Assembly: GCA_037126765.1 (NCBI GenBank)
Contig: JBBCBC010000024.1
Location: forward strand, 20,309,554-20,373,553
Length of the DNA stretch: 64,000 bases
Direction of reading: 5' to 3'
Source of the DNA: Stenogyne calaminthoides
Lineage: Eukaryota; Streptophyta; Magnoliopsida; Lamiales; Lamiaceae
Shown: piece after piece, positions 1 through 9,965 of the stretch
Layout: each line of letters begins with the position of its first letter
Position numbering within the stretch: the stretch's first letter is position 1
Position numbers and translations under genes: made by a program
The notes under the pieces: generated by a model
Told to the model about the DNA's origin: nothing
The model's database searches: none
Seen by the model: the letters and a program-made list of their open reading frames with translations, nothing else

Positions 1-980
1 GCCTCTGAACTTAAATCTGCTGAAACTGCTCAGAAGGCAACTGAAGAATTTAAAATTCTGAAAGTTAAAGCTTCTGATCAGGAGAAGCAGATCAAAGATC
101 AGCTGGCAATTAACAAACAAACAAGTTCGATGACTTCAAAATCCTGCAAGCAAAATTCGATGAGCTATTCCGAAAGCATGAAAGTCTAAAATCATCCGAG
201 GATAATCTGCGTAAGAAAATAGAAGTTTTTACAAAATCATCTAAAACTGTTCAAGACATGAACACCTATTTTCGAACAACGATTAACAAGAAGGGACTTG
301 GGTATGACCTTCCACATCCTCAAAAGCCCCGACTGATTCATCTCAAAAAGGTGTAATCAGACGAGTTTCTGACAAAGATACACCAAAAGCCAAACATGTA
401 TCCAATAAGGGAAAAAGACCAGTTGAGCAGGTAAGGCAGGTGCCTAACCAGTATGGGAACAAAAATGGACCTCAATCGGTAAATCATCACCGAGGAATCA
501 ACGAAAGAACCCAGGTTCTTACGAAGAGACCTCAACCTGATCAACAGATCAGGAATCAGAAAAGACAACCTGTAAAAGGGAAGTCTAATCTGAGACCTAA
601 TCAAGGTCAGCTGCATAATAAGCATGCTTCAGGTAAACTGCAAAAACCACCTATGCCGAAAAGATATGAATCTTTTGATGGTAGCAGTCGTACCTACCCC
701 TATAATCAGAAATCTAGGGCTGCTGCACCTGAACCACCACACCGATGAAAAGAAGACAAACGTAAAAGATAAATCTCAAGTCTTCTAAGTCACCCAAGGT
801 TCACACTAATAATCATACTAATCGAAAGATATAAAGAGACGATGATTATGTTGATAGGTATGGGAGACAAATCAGCCTTCGATCTAACCGATCTCAATAG
901 AAGTGCTCGTTTGTATGGATCCCCAAAACTAAACCTAACCCCTCGGGACCCAATCCAAAAAGGGTACCTAAAGCCCCGAT
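1..980 (+). pseudogene. S1 gag, C-terminal part, broken
   Basis: Gag is the capsid/nucleocapsid precursor of the element. Base 1 is already inside it. The first frame encodes a lysine/glutamate-rich coiled-coil-like stretch and runs to a stop near 187. Frame then changes, and a basic, glutamine/proline-rich tail follows at about 440-748. The end is marked by a GP...VPK motif at about 948-980, which matches the GPYTKWVPKA end of gag in S2 (25560-25595). The whole stretch corresponds to S2 gag at 24520-25595 but carries several frameshifts and stops, so it cannot make an intact gag. No zinc knuckle is left in the window for this copy; it would lie upstream. Confidence 0.7.
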
Positions 981-1876
981 TTGGTCTGCGAGAACGCGGG
1001 TCTGGCCAACAAAGGAGGTGTGCAAGCAACTATCTGGTACATCGATAGTGGATGCTCAAGGCACATGACTGGAAGCAAACATCTCCTCAGCTCTTACATA
1101 GAACAGAAAGGCCCGCGTGTACTCTTCGGTGATGATAACTTTGGTTATACCAAAGGATTCGGAACCTTAGAGAATGATGATGTACAAGTAACTGGAGTCT
1201 CGTATGTCGAAGGTCTGAAGCACAACCTATTATCGATTTCACAATTCTGCGACAACGGGTTCAGTGTTGAGTTCTCGACTGACCAATGCACTATTAAGAA
1301 TCGAGCCACTCAACAGATTTTGCTAACTGGTTCAAGGAAAGGGACGATCTACACAGCAGATTGGAACAGCTGCCCAAGAAATGCATGCCTGATTGTTAAG
1401 AGTTCCAAAAGTAGCAGTTGGCTCTGGCACAAAAGGATGAGCCATCTGAACTTTAAAACTCTTAATAAGATAGCAAGGATGTCTCTAGTGGAAGGACTTC
1501 CTAATGAAGTATTTTCAAAGGATCGGACACATGTCTTTGCATGTCGAAAAGGAAAACAGGTCAAAGCTTCATTCAAAGGAATTCTCGGACCCAAGATCCA
1601 AAGAGAGTATTGCAGTTGCTTCATATGGATCTATTCGGACCGGTTACACCAGTCAGTCTCAACGGACGCAAATATACTCTAGTAATCGTGGATGACTATT
1701 CCAAGTTTACCTGGGTTATATTCTTACATAAGAAGAATGAGACGACAACGAAGATACCCGAGCTGCTAAAAAGATTACAAAATGAGAAGGGTGTCAGTGT
1801 AGTAAAAATCAGATCAGATAAAGGTACGAATTTAAACTCTTTTATTATTGATTTTTGCTCTAAGTTTGGTATCTGA
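981..1876 (+). pseudogene. S1 protease, GAG-pre-integrase and integrase core
   Basis: This is the first half of the copia pol polyprotein. From 981 one frame gives a retropepsin-type motif, IDSGCSRHMTG (about 1040), with the catalytic D-S-G triad intact. The pre-integrase zinc-binding region follows, with WLWHKRMSHLNFKTLNK (about 1420) and CRKGKQ (about 1548). Around 1585-1600 the frame shifts. The next frame carries the start of the integrase core, HMDLFGPV (first catalytic Asp) and VVDDYSKFTWVIF, then RSDKGT (second Asp, about 1810), and ends at a stop at 1876. The first-frame copy of the CxxC region reads FACRKGK, so one cysteine of the zinc pair looks lost. It is non-functional as it stands. 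Confidence 0.8.
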
Positions 1877-2779
1877 CATGAAACATCACCGCAAGGACGC
1901 CACAATAGAATGGAGTAGCGAATCGGAGGAATGAACTCTCAAAAAGGTTCGCTCGCCGACGATGTTACCGAACATGCAATACCAAATCAAGCTTTTATAA
2001 ATCAATCAACACGCATGCCATACTCGTAATGATGTCTTCGACTAAGGCTCACTACAAAACACCCTATGAATCGTGGAAGGCGTAAAAACCTCGTGTTTCT
2101 TACTTCCATGTTTTTTTTGGGTGTAAGTGTTTCATACACAATAATGGGAAGAGTCGGGTTGAAGACTTTTGAGGCTAAGTCGGATGAGGGTATATTCTTA
2201 GGATATTCCTCATCTAGCAAGGCTTTCGGGGTTTACAACAGCATTTAACCCTAGTTGTGGAAGAAACACCCCATGTAGTCTTTGATGAAGCATCATCTCA
2301 ACAAGAGAAATCAGCCTCGAGAACAAAGCGTGCTGATCAATCTGCACTGATGCTCGAGAAAATGGATCGACTAACGATCAAGGAAAAAGGATCGAAATCG
2401 TAAATAAAGATATACATTCCGGATCTAGGGCGATTCACCGGATCATTCAGATCCTAAGGTACGAAAAAAACTGCCGATGAAGAAAGGTTCGGTACCGTGA
2501 GGCGCGAGATCAATCGAACCATCCTGGTTCGGGGGACTGAAGTTCTCATGAACAGACATCAAGACATGATGAGTCCAACATCACCGAGACATGTTCTTAT
2601 CAAGAGGATCATAATTACGCACCACTCCCGATCGTAATGAACCTTTATCGAAAATGGATGATGTTCTCAAAACCGACACAAATCGTAAGCGAAAGGACAC
2701 GGATAACCACCATCCAACCGATCGATCATCGGAGACCCATCGATAAAGTTAAAACTAGACATCGATTGGTGAAAGTGCC
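1877..2779 (+). pseudogene. S1 integrase C-terminus and linker, heavily scrambled
   Basis: The stretch aligns in order with S2 26510-27500: remnants of the P-Q-N-G-V region, the third catalytic-residue region, then FGCK-like and LGYSS-SKAFGVYN motifs (about 2066-2248) and a VVEETPHVVFDE-like segment (about 2255-2290). Between these islands the sequence is broken by many small insertions and deletions, so no frame stays open for more than about 60 codons. The intact RT begins immediately downstream. The contrast between this stretch and the next 1.5 kb is abrupt (see findings). Confidence 0.6.
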
Positions 2780-4339
2780 ATGTATTCTTTGTTATTTGTC
2801 TATGAAGGAACCAACAATAATAGAGGAAGCTCTACAAGACGCCTTGGTCGGATTCTAGCCATGCGAGAGGAGCCGAAGCAGTTCGAGAGAAATCAAGTTT
2901 GGGAACTGGTGGACAGACCAAATCATCAAGACGTAATTGGCACGAAGTGGGTTTTCAAGAACAAGAGAGATGAGAAAAATGTCATCACCAGAAATAAGGC
3001 AAGACTTGTTGCTAAGGGGTATTCACAATCAGAAGGAATTGATTATGATGAGACCTTTGCACCAGTCGCTCGCCTAGAAGCCATTCGGCTGTTTCTGGCA
3101 TATGCTTCCCACAGAGGGTTCACTGTGTATCAGATGGACGTAAAAAGTGCATTCTTAAACGGGGTACTAGCAGAGGAAGTTTATGTCGAACAACCTCCAG
3201 GCTTTGAAAAGGGCAACCAGGTGTACCGTTTAAGAAAAGCTCTTTATGGCCTGAAACAAGCTCCTCGAGCTTGGTATGATACACTCTCTCAGTTCTTGAT
3301 CGACAGTGGGTTCACTAAAGGAACAGTGGACAGAACCTTATTCAGAATAGAAGATGGAGAAGATATTCTGATGGTTCAGATCTACGTGGACGACATCATC
3401 TTCGGATCTCCCAACAAGAGTCTATGTGAAAGATTCAGCAAACTGATGCAAGGGAAGTTCGAGATGTCCATGATGGGTCAGATGAATTACTTTCTAGGTC
3501 TCCAGGTGAAGCAAAGTGCAGAAGGGATATTCATCTGCCAAGAAAAGTACACTAGGAATTTATTGGCTAAGTTTGGAGTTCAAAATTGCAAGGAAGCCAA
3601 AATCCCTATGATGACTGGATTCAAGATGGATCCAGACGAGGATGGTCAGAAAACAAATCAGAAAGAATATAGGGCTCTCATTGGATCTCTACTATACCTG
3701 ACTGCCAGCAGACCAGATATCACCTTTGCAGTAGGTGTATGTGCCAGATTTCAGGCAAATCCAATGCAAAGCCACCTAGAAGCAGCTAAGCGGATTCTTA
3801 AGTATCTGAAGGGGACAGTAAACCTTGGTTTATTTTACCCATCAGATGATAATCTAGAGCTTAGTGGGTATTCTGATTCTGATTATGGAGGTTGCAAGAT
3901 TGACAGAAAATCAACCTCAGGAACATGTCAGTTTTTAGGAAGTAAACTGATCTCGTGGTTATCAAAGAAGCAGACATCAGTTGCGACATCTACTACTGAA
4001 GCAGAATATATGGCTGCAGGAAGCTGTTGCTCCCAACTGCTCTGGCTTAGTCAGCAGCTGTGGGATTATAACATTGTAGCTAAGAATGTACCTATATTCT
4101 GTGACAGTAATAGTGCTATTGCAATCACTCAGAATCCTGTTCTACATACAAGATGCAAGCATGTGGATGTCAGACACCACTTTATAAGAGATCATGTTGA
4201 AAAGAAGAATATCAGAATGGAAAAGATTCACACTGATTTACAGAAAGCTGATATTCTAACCAAGCCACTAGCTGAGATCAGATTCAGAGAATTGTGCAAT
4301 GAGCTAGGGCTTCTGGATCTTGGAGAAAAAAACACCTAA
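2780..4339 (+). CDS. S1 reverse transcriptase and RNase H, open 519 codons
   Basis: This is the longest intact pol segment in the window and the C-terminal half of a copia polyprotein. From N to C: the finger region WELVDRPNHQDVIGTKWVFK; ARLVAKGYSQ; the first RT aspartate in YQMDVKSAFLNG; LYGLKQAPRAWYD; the active-site YVDDIIFGS; FFLGLQV-type thumb wording; SRPDITFAVGV; then RNase H with SGYSDSDYGGCKIDRKSTSGT, TTEAEYMAAG and FCDSNSAIAI, ending in the KADILTKPLAE tail. The RT and RNase H acidic residues are present. The first codons are probably not a natural start, because the segment should be translated as part of Gag-Pol. It may encode a catalytically plausible RT, but the upstream breaks mean S1 is not autonomous. 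Confidence 0.88.
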   Translation: MYSLLFVYEGTNNNRGSSTRRLGRILAMREEPKQFERNQVWELVDRPNHQDVIGTKWVFKNKRDEKNVITRNKARLVAKGYSQSEGIDYDETFAPVARLEAIRLFLAYASHRGFTVYQMDVKSAFLNGVLAEEVYVEQPPGFEKGNQVYRLRKALYGLKQAPRAWYDTLSQFLIDSGFTKGTVDRTLFRIEDGEDILMVQIYVDDIIFGSPNKSLCERFSKLMQGKFEMSMMGQMNYFLGLQVKQSAEGIFICQEKYTRNLLAKFGVQNCKEAKIPMMTGFKMDPDEDGQKTNQKEYRALIGSLLYLTASRPDITFAVGVCARFQANPMQSHLEAAKRILKYLKGTVNLGLFYPSDDNLELSGYSDSDYGGCKIDRKSTSGTCQFLGSKLISWLSKKQTSVATSTTEAEYMAAGSCCSQLLWLSQQLWDYNIVAKNVPIFCDSNSAIAITQNPVLHTRCKHVDVRHHFIRDHVEKKNIRMEKIHTDLQKADILTKPLAEIRFRELCNELGLLDLGEKNT

Positions 4340-6170
4340 AATGCTTGATGGATTGTTCTCCAGAACCAGCTGGTTAAGAGACTAACCAGGTTAAAATGAG
4401 TCAGTTGAGTTGGTATCTCAACTGATCAGAGGATCAGTCAAGGAACTGATATGAGAAATTGATCAGATTTACAAGTTATCAGATTAAAGGAACTGATCAG
4501 ATTTAAGGTTTATCAGATTTAAAGAAACGCTCAGTTTAAAAGGATTATCTGATTAAATCAGTTTGGTTATTTTACATCTTTGTAAGTCGATTAAGCTGAT
4601 ATTCAACAAGCAAGATTCACAGATTAAAGTCTACAATCGCATAAGAAAGCAAAAAATTTACACAACAATGGAACAATGGAAAGTTTTCATTGATAAAGAC
4701 CCGAAGGTCAGATTACATTACATGTTACAAGTACAAAGGACCCGGAGGTCAGTACATAAGTCATAACCGAAAACCCTAAACCTATTACCCTAAACCCTCA
4801 TCCTAACCCTAGAAGAGGAGGAAAGAGAGAGATTTTAAATCTGATGCTCTCATTTTCCCCCACTTAACAAGGGTGAGAGAGGCTTTGAAATAATCCTAAA
4901 GCCGCTAGCTGAAGCTAAAACCAGTGGAGCGAGAGCGGTGTTGATAGGATTTCTAAGCCAGGAGCCCTTAGACCTGAAGTCGATGGGCTCTCCAGCTGTT
5001 AAATGGAACACATGTGCCAAGAAAGTGGATCAAAGACCTTATGGGCACATGTGTTGCATGCAAAAATTGAGTTGATATACGAAGATCAGCTGTTGTCTGA
5101 TCCAGACCGTATATCAAACTCATGTTTTACATCAGACTGAGTCTGTTGATGCGAGTTCCGTCATCTCGATAGACACACAAGGTGCATACGGTTAAGAGAA
5201 GTGTCTTCTCAGTTGCGACAGCAGACCCGCCTCCGTGGTGGTAAAGAAGCTTGGCAACAATTGTATGTGAAATCTTTGATGACGACGAAAACAGCGATAA
5301 GGGATACACAGGGTTGATCTGAGAAGCTGAAATCATTGAAAAAGGGGTAAAAGTGTTTGCCGAAAGTCTCACCGGAAATAAGGGTTCACCAGGATACATG
5401 ATTCTACAAAGAAGGATAAGTATGGTAAATGGGTTATGTTGTGTAAAACATTGGTCCAATTTATAGAGGCCAAGCAAGGATACAAATGCAAATTTGACTT
5501 CAAAAAGGCCTTTTAGAGAAATTTGCATCACAAGGACAGCGTGTAGAAATCACGCGACTGATAATTGGATAAATTTACGGCGGATTGACATATCGAAATT
5601 TTTCAAACTATAATTACGCATGTCAAATCGCACCAACTTAGGGAATAGAGACTACTATTCTAGACTAAGTTTTGGCGGTAACTCTTATCCCAAGAATTGG
5701 CTTGATCTGAGAAGATTCAGATTAGGTCAACAGAAATCTGATTACATACGAAACTGATCAGATGAGGAAGATCAGTTGAGCTTGAATATCTCAACAAATC
5801 AGATATATCAGTCAAGGAAAGATCTGGAATATCAGTTGAAAGGGGGACTTCAACTGATCGGGGAGGATCAGAAAAAGGGGAAATCAGACGCATAGCAAAA
5901 CAGATCAGTTGAAAAGAACAGTTGGGAAATTATAAGGTTTAGGCAGAAAACTAAGATCAACAAGCGAAATCAACTACAAGGACCTAACAAGTGGTATTGA
6001 CTGATTGCTATATCAGTCAACCAGATACGCTTTTCTTTTCCCTTGTTATTTGCGTATTTATCGGATCTTATCTGTTTTCATTTGCCTTACTGTACGCATT
6101 ACCTGTGTGACGTATTCCCTGCAAATCATTTAATGCGGACGTGGGGTACCTGTATTAATTGCTACAATAT
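4340..6170 (+). other. S1 spacer between pol and the extra gene
   Basis: No coding region is recognised. It begins with a stretch rich in CTGATCAG-type words (4380-4560). A cluster of plant telo-box-like AAACCCTA repeats follows at about 4768-4812, then a purine-rich stretch, then two perfect inverted repeats in a row (5007-5055 and 5072-5117), and a second GATCAG-rich stretch (5700-5960). A minus-strand frame of 134 codons at 5127-5531 shows no motif and is taken as chance. A long spacer at this position is expected where a Sirevirus carries an additional gene. Confidence 0.6.
5007..5117. repeat. Two consecutive perfect inverted repeats (stem-loops)
   Basis: The first has 12-bp arms, AACACATGTGCC at 5007-5018 and GGCACATGTGTT at 5044-5055, separated by 25 bases. 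The second has 10-bp arms, TTGATATACG at 5072-5081 and CGTATATCAA at 5108-5117, separated by 26 bases. A third, imperfect one follows at about 5130-5152. In RNA these would form neighbouring hairpins with loops of similar size. Confidence 0.7.
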
Positions 6171-6652
6171 GCGCTTTTAAATCCAAAAGGTTTTCGTACG
6201 TGCTTTTCCCGATCATACGATCAAAACCGCTTAATCTGGATCGTTTAATTCTTTCAAACGGTTGATCTTTAAAATCTTGTCTTATTTCCCTCCTCATCTT
6301 TTTAAGGTTCATCAAAAACCCTACCAGAGTTTTCTCATTCACAAACTTGCGATTTATTTTCAGAAAACTCTCCAGATTACTTCTCTGCGATTCAAAGTGT
6401 TTTTCTCTAGTTTCAAAATTATCTTCCTGAAAAACAGAATCTGGTAATTTTTGATTATTTGATGAATCCTTTTCTCTTAAAATCCATTGATCTTAAAGTT
6501 TTTGTCAATCGATGGTATCCTGTGTTATGCCTTATTGTTTCTTGGTTTCCGCATGTGTTTATCGATTACTAGGCCTGTGTATAGGTCTGATAATCATTAT
6601 ATGATATCTCTATGTTTATGCACAATCTTAATCGAGTCTATCTTATTTGTAG
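6170..6652 (+). promoter_or_regulatory. Leader-like region with a possible 5'-UTR intron before the S1 extra gene
   Basis: The base directly before the ATG at 6653 completes a good 3' splice site, a T-rich run ending TTATTTGTAG. An upstream donor-like CTG/GTAATT lies at about 6441, which would give an intron of about 212 bases. The stretch 6240-6440 is pyrimidine-rich and lacks long open frames, like a plant 5' UTR. A weak TATA-like TTTTAAAT lies near 6173. This suggests the extra gene is made from its own or a spliced message. It is inference from sequence only. Confidence 0.4.
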
Positions 6653-9631
6653 ATGGCCGCTCACGATATGGGTAAAATAATGTGCAATTATGCGGAACTG
6701 GCGTTAAGGACTGTCGATGACAAGTTCGTACAGTTTGGTATTACAACGGATCCAGAATCAATGGAAGTGGAGCAAATTCTAAAGAAAGGAGGCCTTGAGA
6801 AATATTGCGCTGCTCACTGCAATCCAGTGATGCAGTATGAAGCACTCGAATTCCTAAGGAATTTAAGGGTGGATACGGATGCTCCGGGAGATGAACTACT
6901 TTCGTCAGTCAACGGAGAAGATATCAGACTGACGAATGCGGACATAACTCGTCTGTTCAGCTTACCAAAAGGACGAATCTCGCTTGCTCACTACAGGGAG
7001 AATGAAGATGAGCTGATCAGAAACGAACTCTTCAGAGAGGCTGACAAACATCAGACCGTAGGTTTTGTCAGACCAATGCTCAAGAGGAAATACCGACTGT
7101 TGTTTGACATATTGTCAAAAATAATCATGGGTATTTCGTTCAGCCCAGATGCCCTTACATCCGTCAAACTGTACAGCATGGCTGCAATAATTGATGAAGC
7201 TAAGAACATCAATTGGCATGGGTTCCTAAAAGCCATTCTACTCCAAGAACATGAGAAATTTGGAGTTAATGAATGGAGGCAGGTCTATCTGAAGAAGAGG
7301 ATCAGCAATCTCAACAAGGTTGCAGTTATCCTAAACGACAAAATGCCAAATGCCAAATGGGACCAGAATGGACTGAAGTCCTACAAGGCCTTCCTCTCCA
7401 CCACTTCAGCCATTTTTGGGCCACCAGACGATGATATGCGGCCCACCCCCCAAAGGCGAAGAAGGGAAAAAGCAAGAAAACAGCCTCGTCTACACCAGAT
7501 GCCCCCCAGAAAAAGAAAAGAAAACTGGTGAAGGCCCAGGAAAAGAGGCCAAAGAAGGCGAAGCAGGCCCCCATGACTCTGTTTCTAGAAGATGAGTCAG
7601 ATGAAGAAGAAACGCCAGATCAACCTGATGCACCACAAAAATCAGGTGAAAAATCAGACAGGCAGGCTTCTCAAGCTGAGAGCTCGCCAGAACATTCTAA
7701 GGAAGAAGCACGAGACGAACGATCTCCCTCTCCTCTAACTCGAGCTGATTCACCGCCAGACCATCGGGCCGAAAGCATGTTTCTCCTTCTCTCCCACTTG
7801 CCCGCCAACTCAAACTACATCATCATTGCAACCGTAAAGCTTACCTTGTGGAATCAGTAGCGCTCGCCTCCACAAAGAGAACCTCTCGCAGTCGATCCAA
7901 TCGGACAACTTCCACCTACTCAAGCACCACCGACCCCTCCACATCTCATCAACCTAATCTGACGGACAATTCCTCGAGTCTAGATCATCAAAGACCATCA
8001 CAGGAAAATGGTCGTAATGCAAATCGAACGAGAAATTGATGAGTCAGATCCAATCGTCGCCCATCCCGCTATTAGAGAAGAAGTTATGGAGATCCTCACC
8101 GAGAGATCTCGGATTAAAAAGCTTCTCGATTTTATAATGATTATTGAATGATGGGCGGTCTTGATGAGTTTGCGATTTTGATTTCGATATGAGGAAATCA
8201 CTAAAGTAGGATCACCAAATGGCCGATAAGCTATCGCTGAATCTATCAAAGCTCGATCTCACGAAGCCGGGGTTGCTGAACAAGGAGAACTGAGATCGGC
8301 AAAGAAGCTCTGAAGCAGATGCTACAATGAAGGATCAGAGGGGTGCCGGATGATAGTGGAACTGGTGCTGCAGTTCATGACCAACCATTGGAGGCGCAAA
8401 CAACTGAAAGAGATCCGGTGACGCAAAACATTCCAACATCTCACATCACCGCTGATCAACTTCAGGAGATCAGATCTTGTCTCAAAGATCTCCCGAAAAG
8501 AAGAAGTTGAGGGAGTGATAGGCGATCGAGGCGATTGGCCTCAAAGAGATAACAGATCAAAGGGAATTGGCTTATTTCCCAGTTGAGGCAATCAAAGATC
8601 AGTTCTCCCAAACTGTGACCACCGTGTCCTGCCGAACTTATAAAATCGGTTGATGACAAGTGATTCAAGTGGATCAACAACAAGTTTCTTTTCTGATGCT
8701 CACTGAAAAGCTATAATTGATGTAAGAAAAACTTGACAAACCGTTATTACACTCTCTCTTATGGAATCTGTCAAGACCGAAATGATCTCGAAGGTTCAAA
8801 ATCTAATCGCTCAAGCTCAAGGTCTATCATTGCGATCTCAACAGGCGATATCGATCGACTTTGGATCTCGACTTCCCACCTCACTACTCTTTTTTTTGAC
8901 CAAACCAAAAAGGGGAAGGACAGAGTGAGAAACCAACCCGACATGATCGTAAACAATGAAGACATGATTCGCATAGTTTGAAGCCTATGGACAAAGACTA
9001 GACCATCTGGATCTCTTTGCTAATGAAATCTCTGAAAAGATGGAAAAGTCAAAGGCAAGAAAGTTAGCTGCTGCGGGTGCTGGGACATCACAATATGTAC
9101 CAGTCACTCAGACTAAGATAGTCACAAGGAGCACAATTAGCCGAGATCTGAGCCGCCGAAGGAATCGCTAAGAAAAGCTTCTAAAGAGCAGATTGCTGAA
9201 GAGGCCCGAAAAAGCGAAGAAGAAAGAAGGGCAGACAAATTGGCACAGGCAGAAGATCTGAAGAGGAAATTCAGATCTAAGGCGAAGAAAGGAAAGGCTG
9301 GAAAATCTGTACCAGAACCTCAGCTGCCAGCAAGAGTTGATGAAATCATTCCAAAAACTGCTGCACACGCTAAGAGGTTTGAGGAATGGAATAAGATCAG
9401 AAGTGAATGGCTGCTGGATGCCTTTGTTCTTGATCTTGTTCCACGAGAAGAATCTCCAGATGATGAATTCCTCAACTGGTTAGAAAATAAATATCCAGAT
9501 TTTCTGAAGTATCTTGAAAATGAGGCCAAGATAATCAACGTAAAAATATCTCGCCAAGAGTATGATCTGTTGGATTATTCGAAGAAGGCAGATGGCTCAT
9601 TTGACAGACCGCATTTCGAGATTCTATTTTG
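6653..9631 (+). pseudogene. S1 additional ORF (aORF) downstream of pol, nuclear-type, broken
   Basis: Start ATG 6653 follows a splice-acceptor-like site. Segment one (6653 to about 7445) is a globular domain of about 260 residues including KRKYRLLFDILSK and NWHGFLKAILLQE. These match the S2 extra gene (KQKYRVLIDIVAK, NWLKFLVDYIL), so the two are homologous. At the CCCCCC run near 7445 the frame slips by one. The next frame (to 7860) has a very basic stretch with KKKRKLV (about 7510-7530), resembling a classical monopartite nuclear localisation signal, followed by an acidic/serine-rich region. 7860-9000 is scrambled. A last open stretch (about 9170-9631) is charged and helical, with RSEWLLDAFVLDL. 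No signal peptide or membrane helix is seen in the open parts, so envelope function is not supported. Function unknown. Confidence 0.65.
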
Positions 9632-9952
9632 ACATCCTCGAGCAAAACGCATATAATCGATCCTCGGCAGGACCAATGATGTCAAATGGAAACTATATCA
9701 GATTTTCAACGTACCTCAAGATCAAAGAGAGATGCCAGAAGGATACAAGCCTAAAGAGTGAAGAATCAGAAGACTTCTCAGGATCAGCTGCTTTTAAATT
9801 CAAACTTTTCTGATGTAACATGTAATCAACATATCTAATGAGAAAAGTTTATTTTCTGATCCTAAGACAAAATCTCATTGTCTTGATTATGTGCTCTTTC
9901 TTTATTCTATATTTATCAACTGTGTTTGGTTTCTCGGTGTTTTGGTTTTATC

Positions 9953-9965
9953 AAAAGGGGGAAAT
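9953..9965 (+). other. S1 polypurine tract
   Basis: AAAAGGGGGAAAT directly precedes the LTR start TGTTGGG. It is the expected primer site for plus-strand DNA synthesis and fixes the 3' LTR start at 9966. Confidence 0.85.

Noticed and set aside
4768..4812. True interstitial telomere
   Set aside because: Repeats are few, imperfect and irregularly spaced.
5127..5531. 134-codon minus-strand frame in the S1 spacer
   Set aside because: It overlaps the stem-loop region and spacer, has no motif and no counterpart in S2; likely chance.
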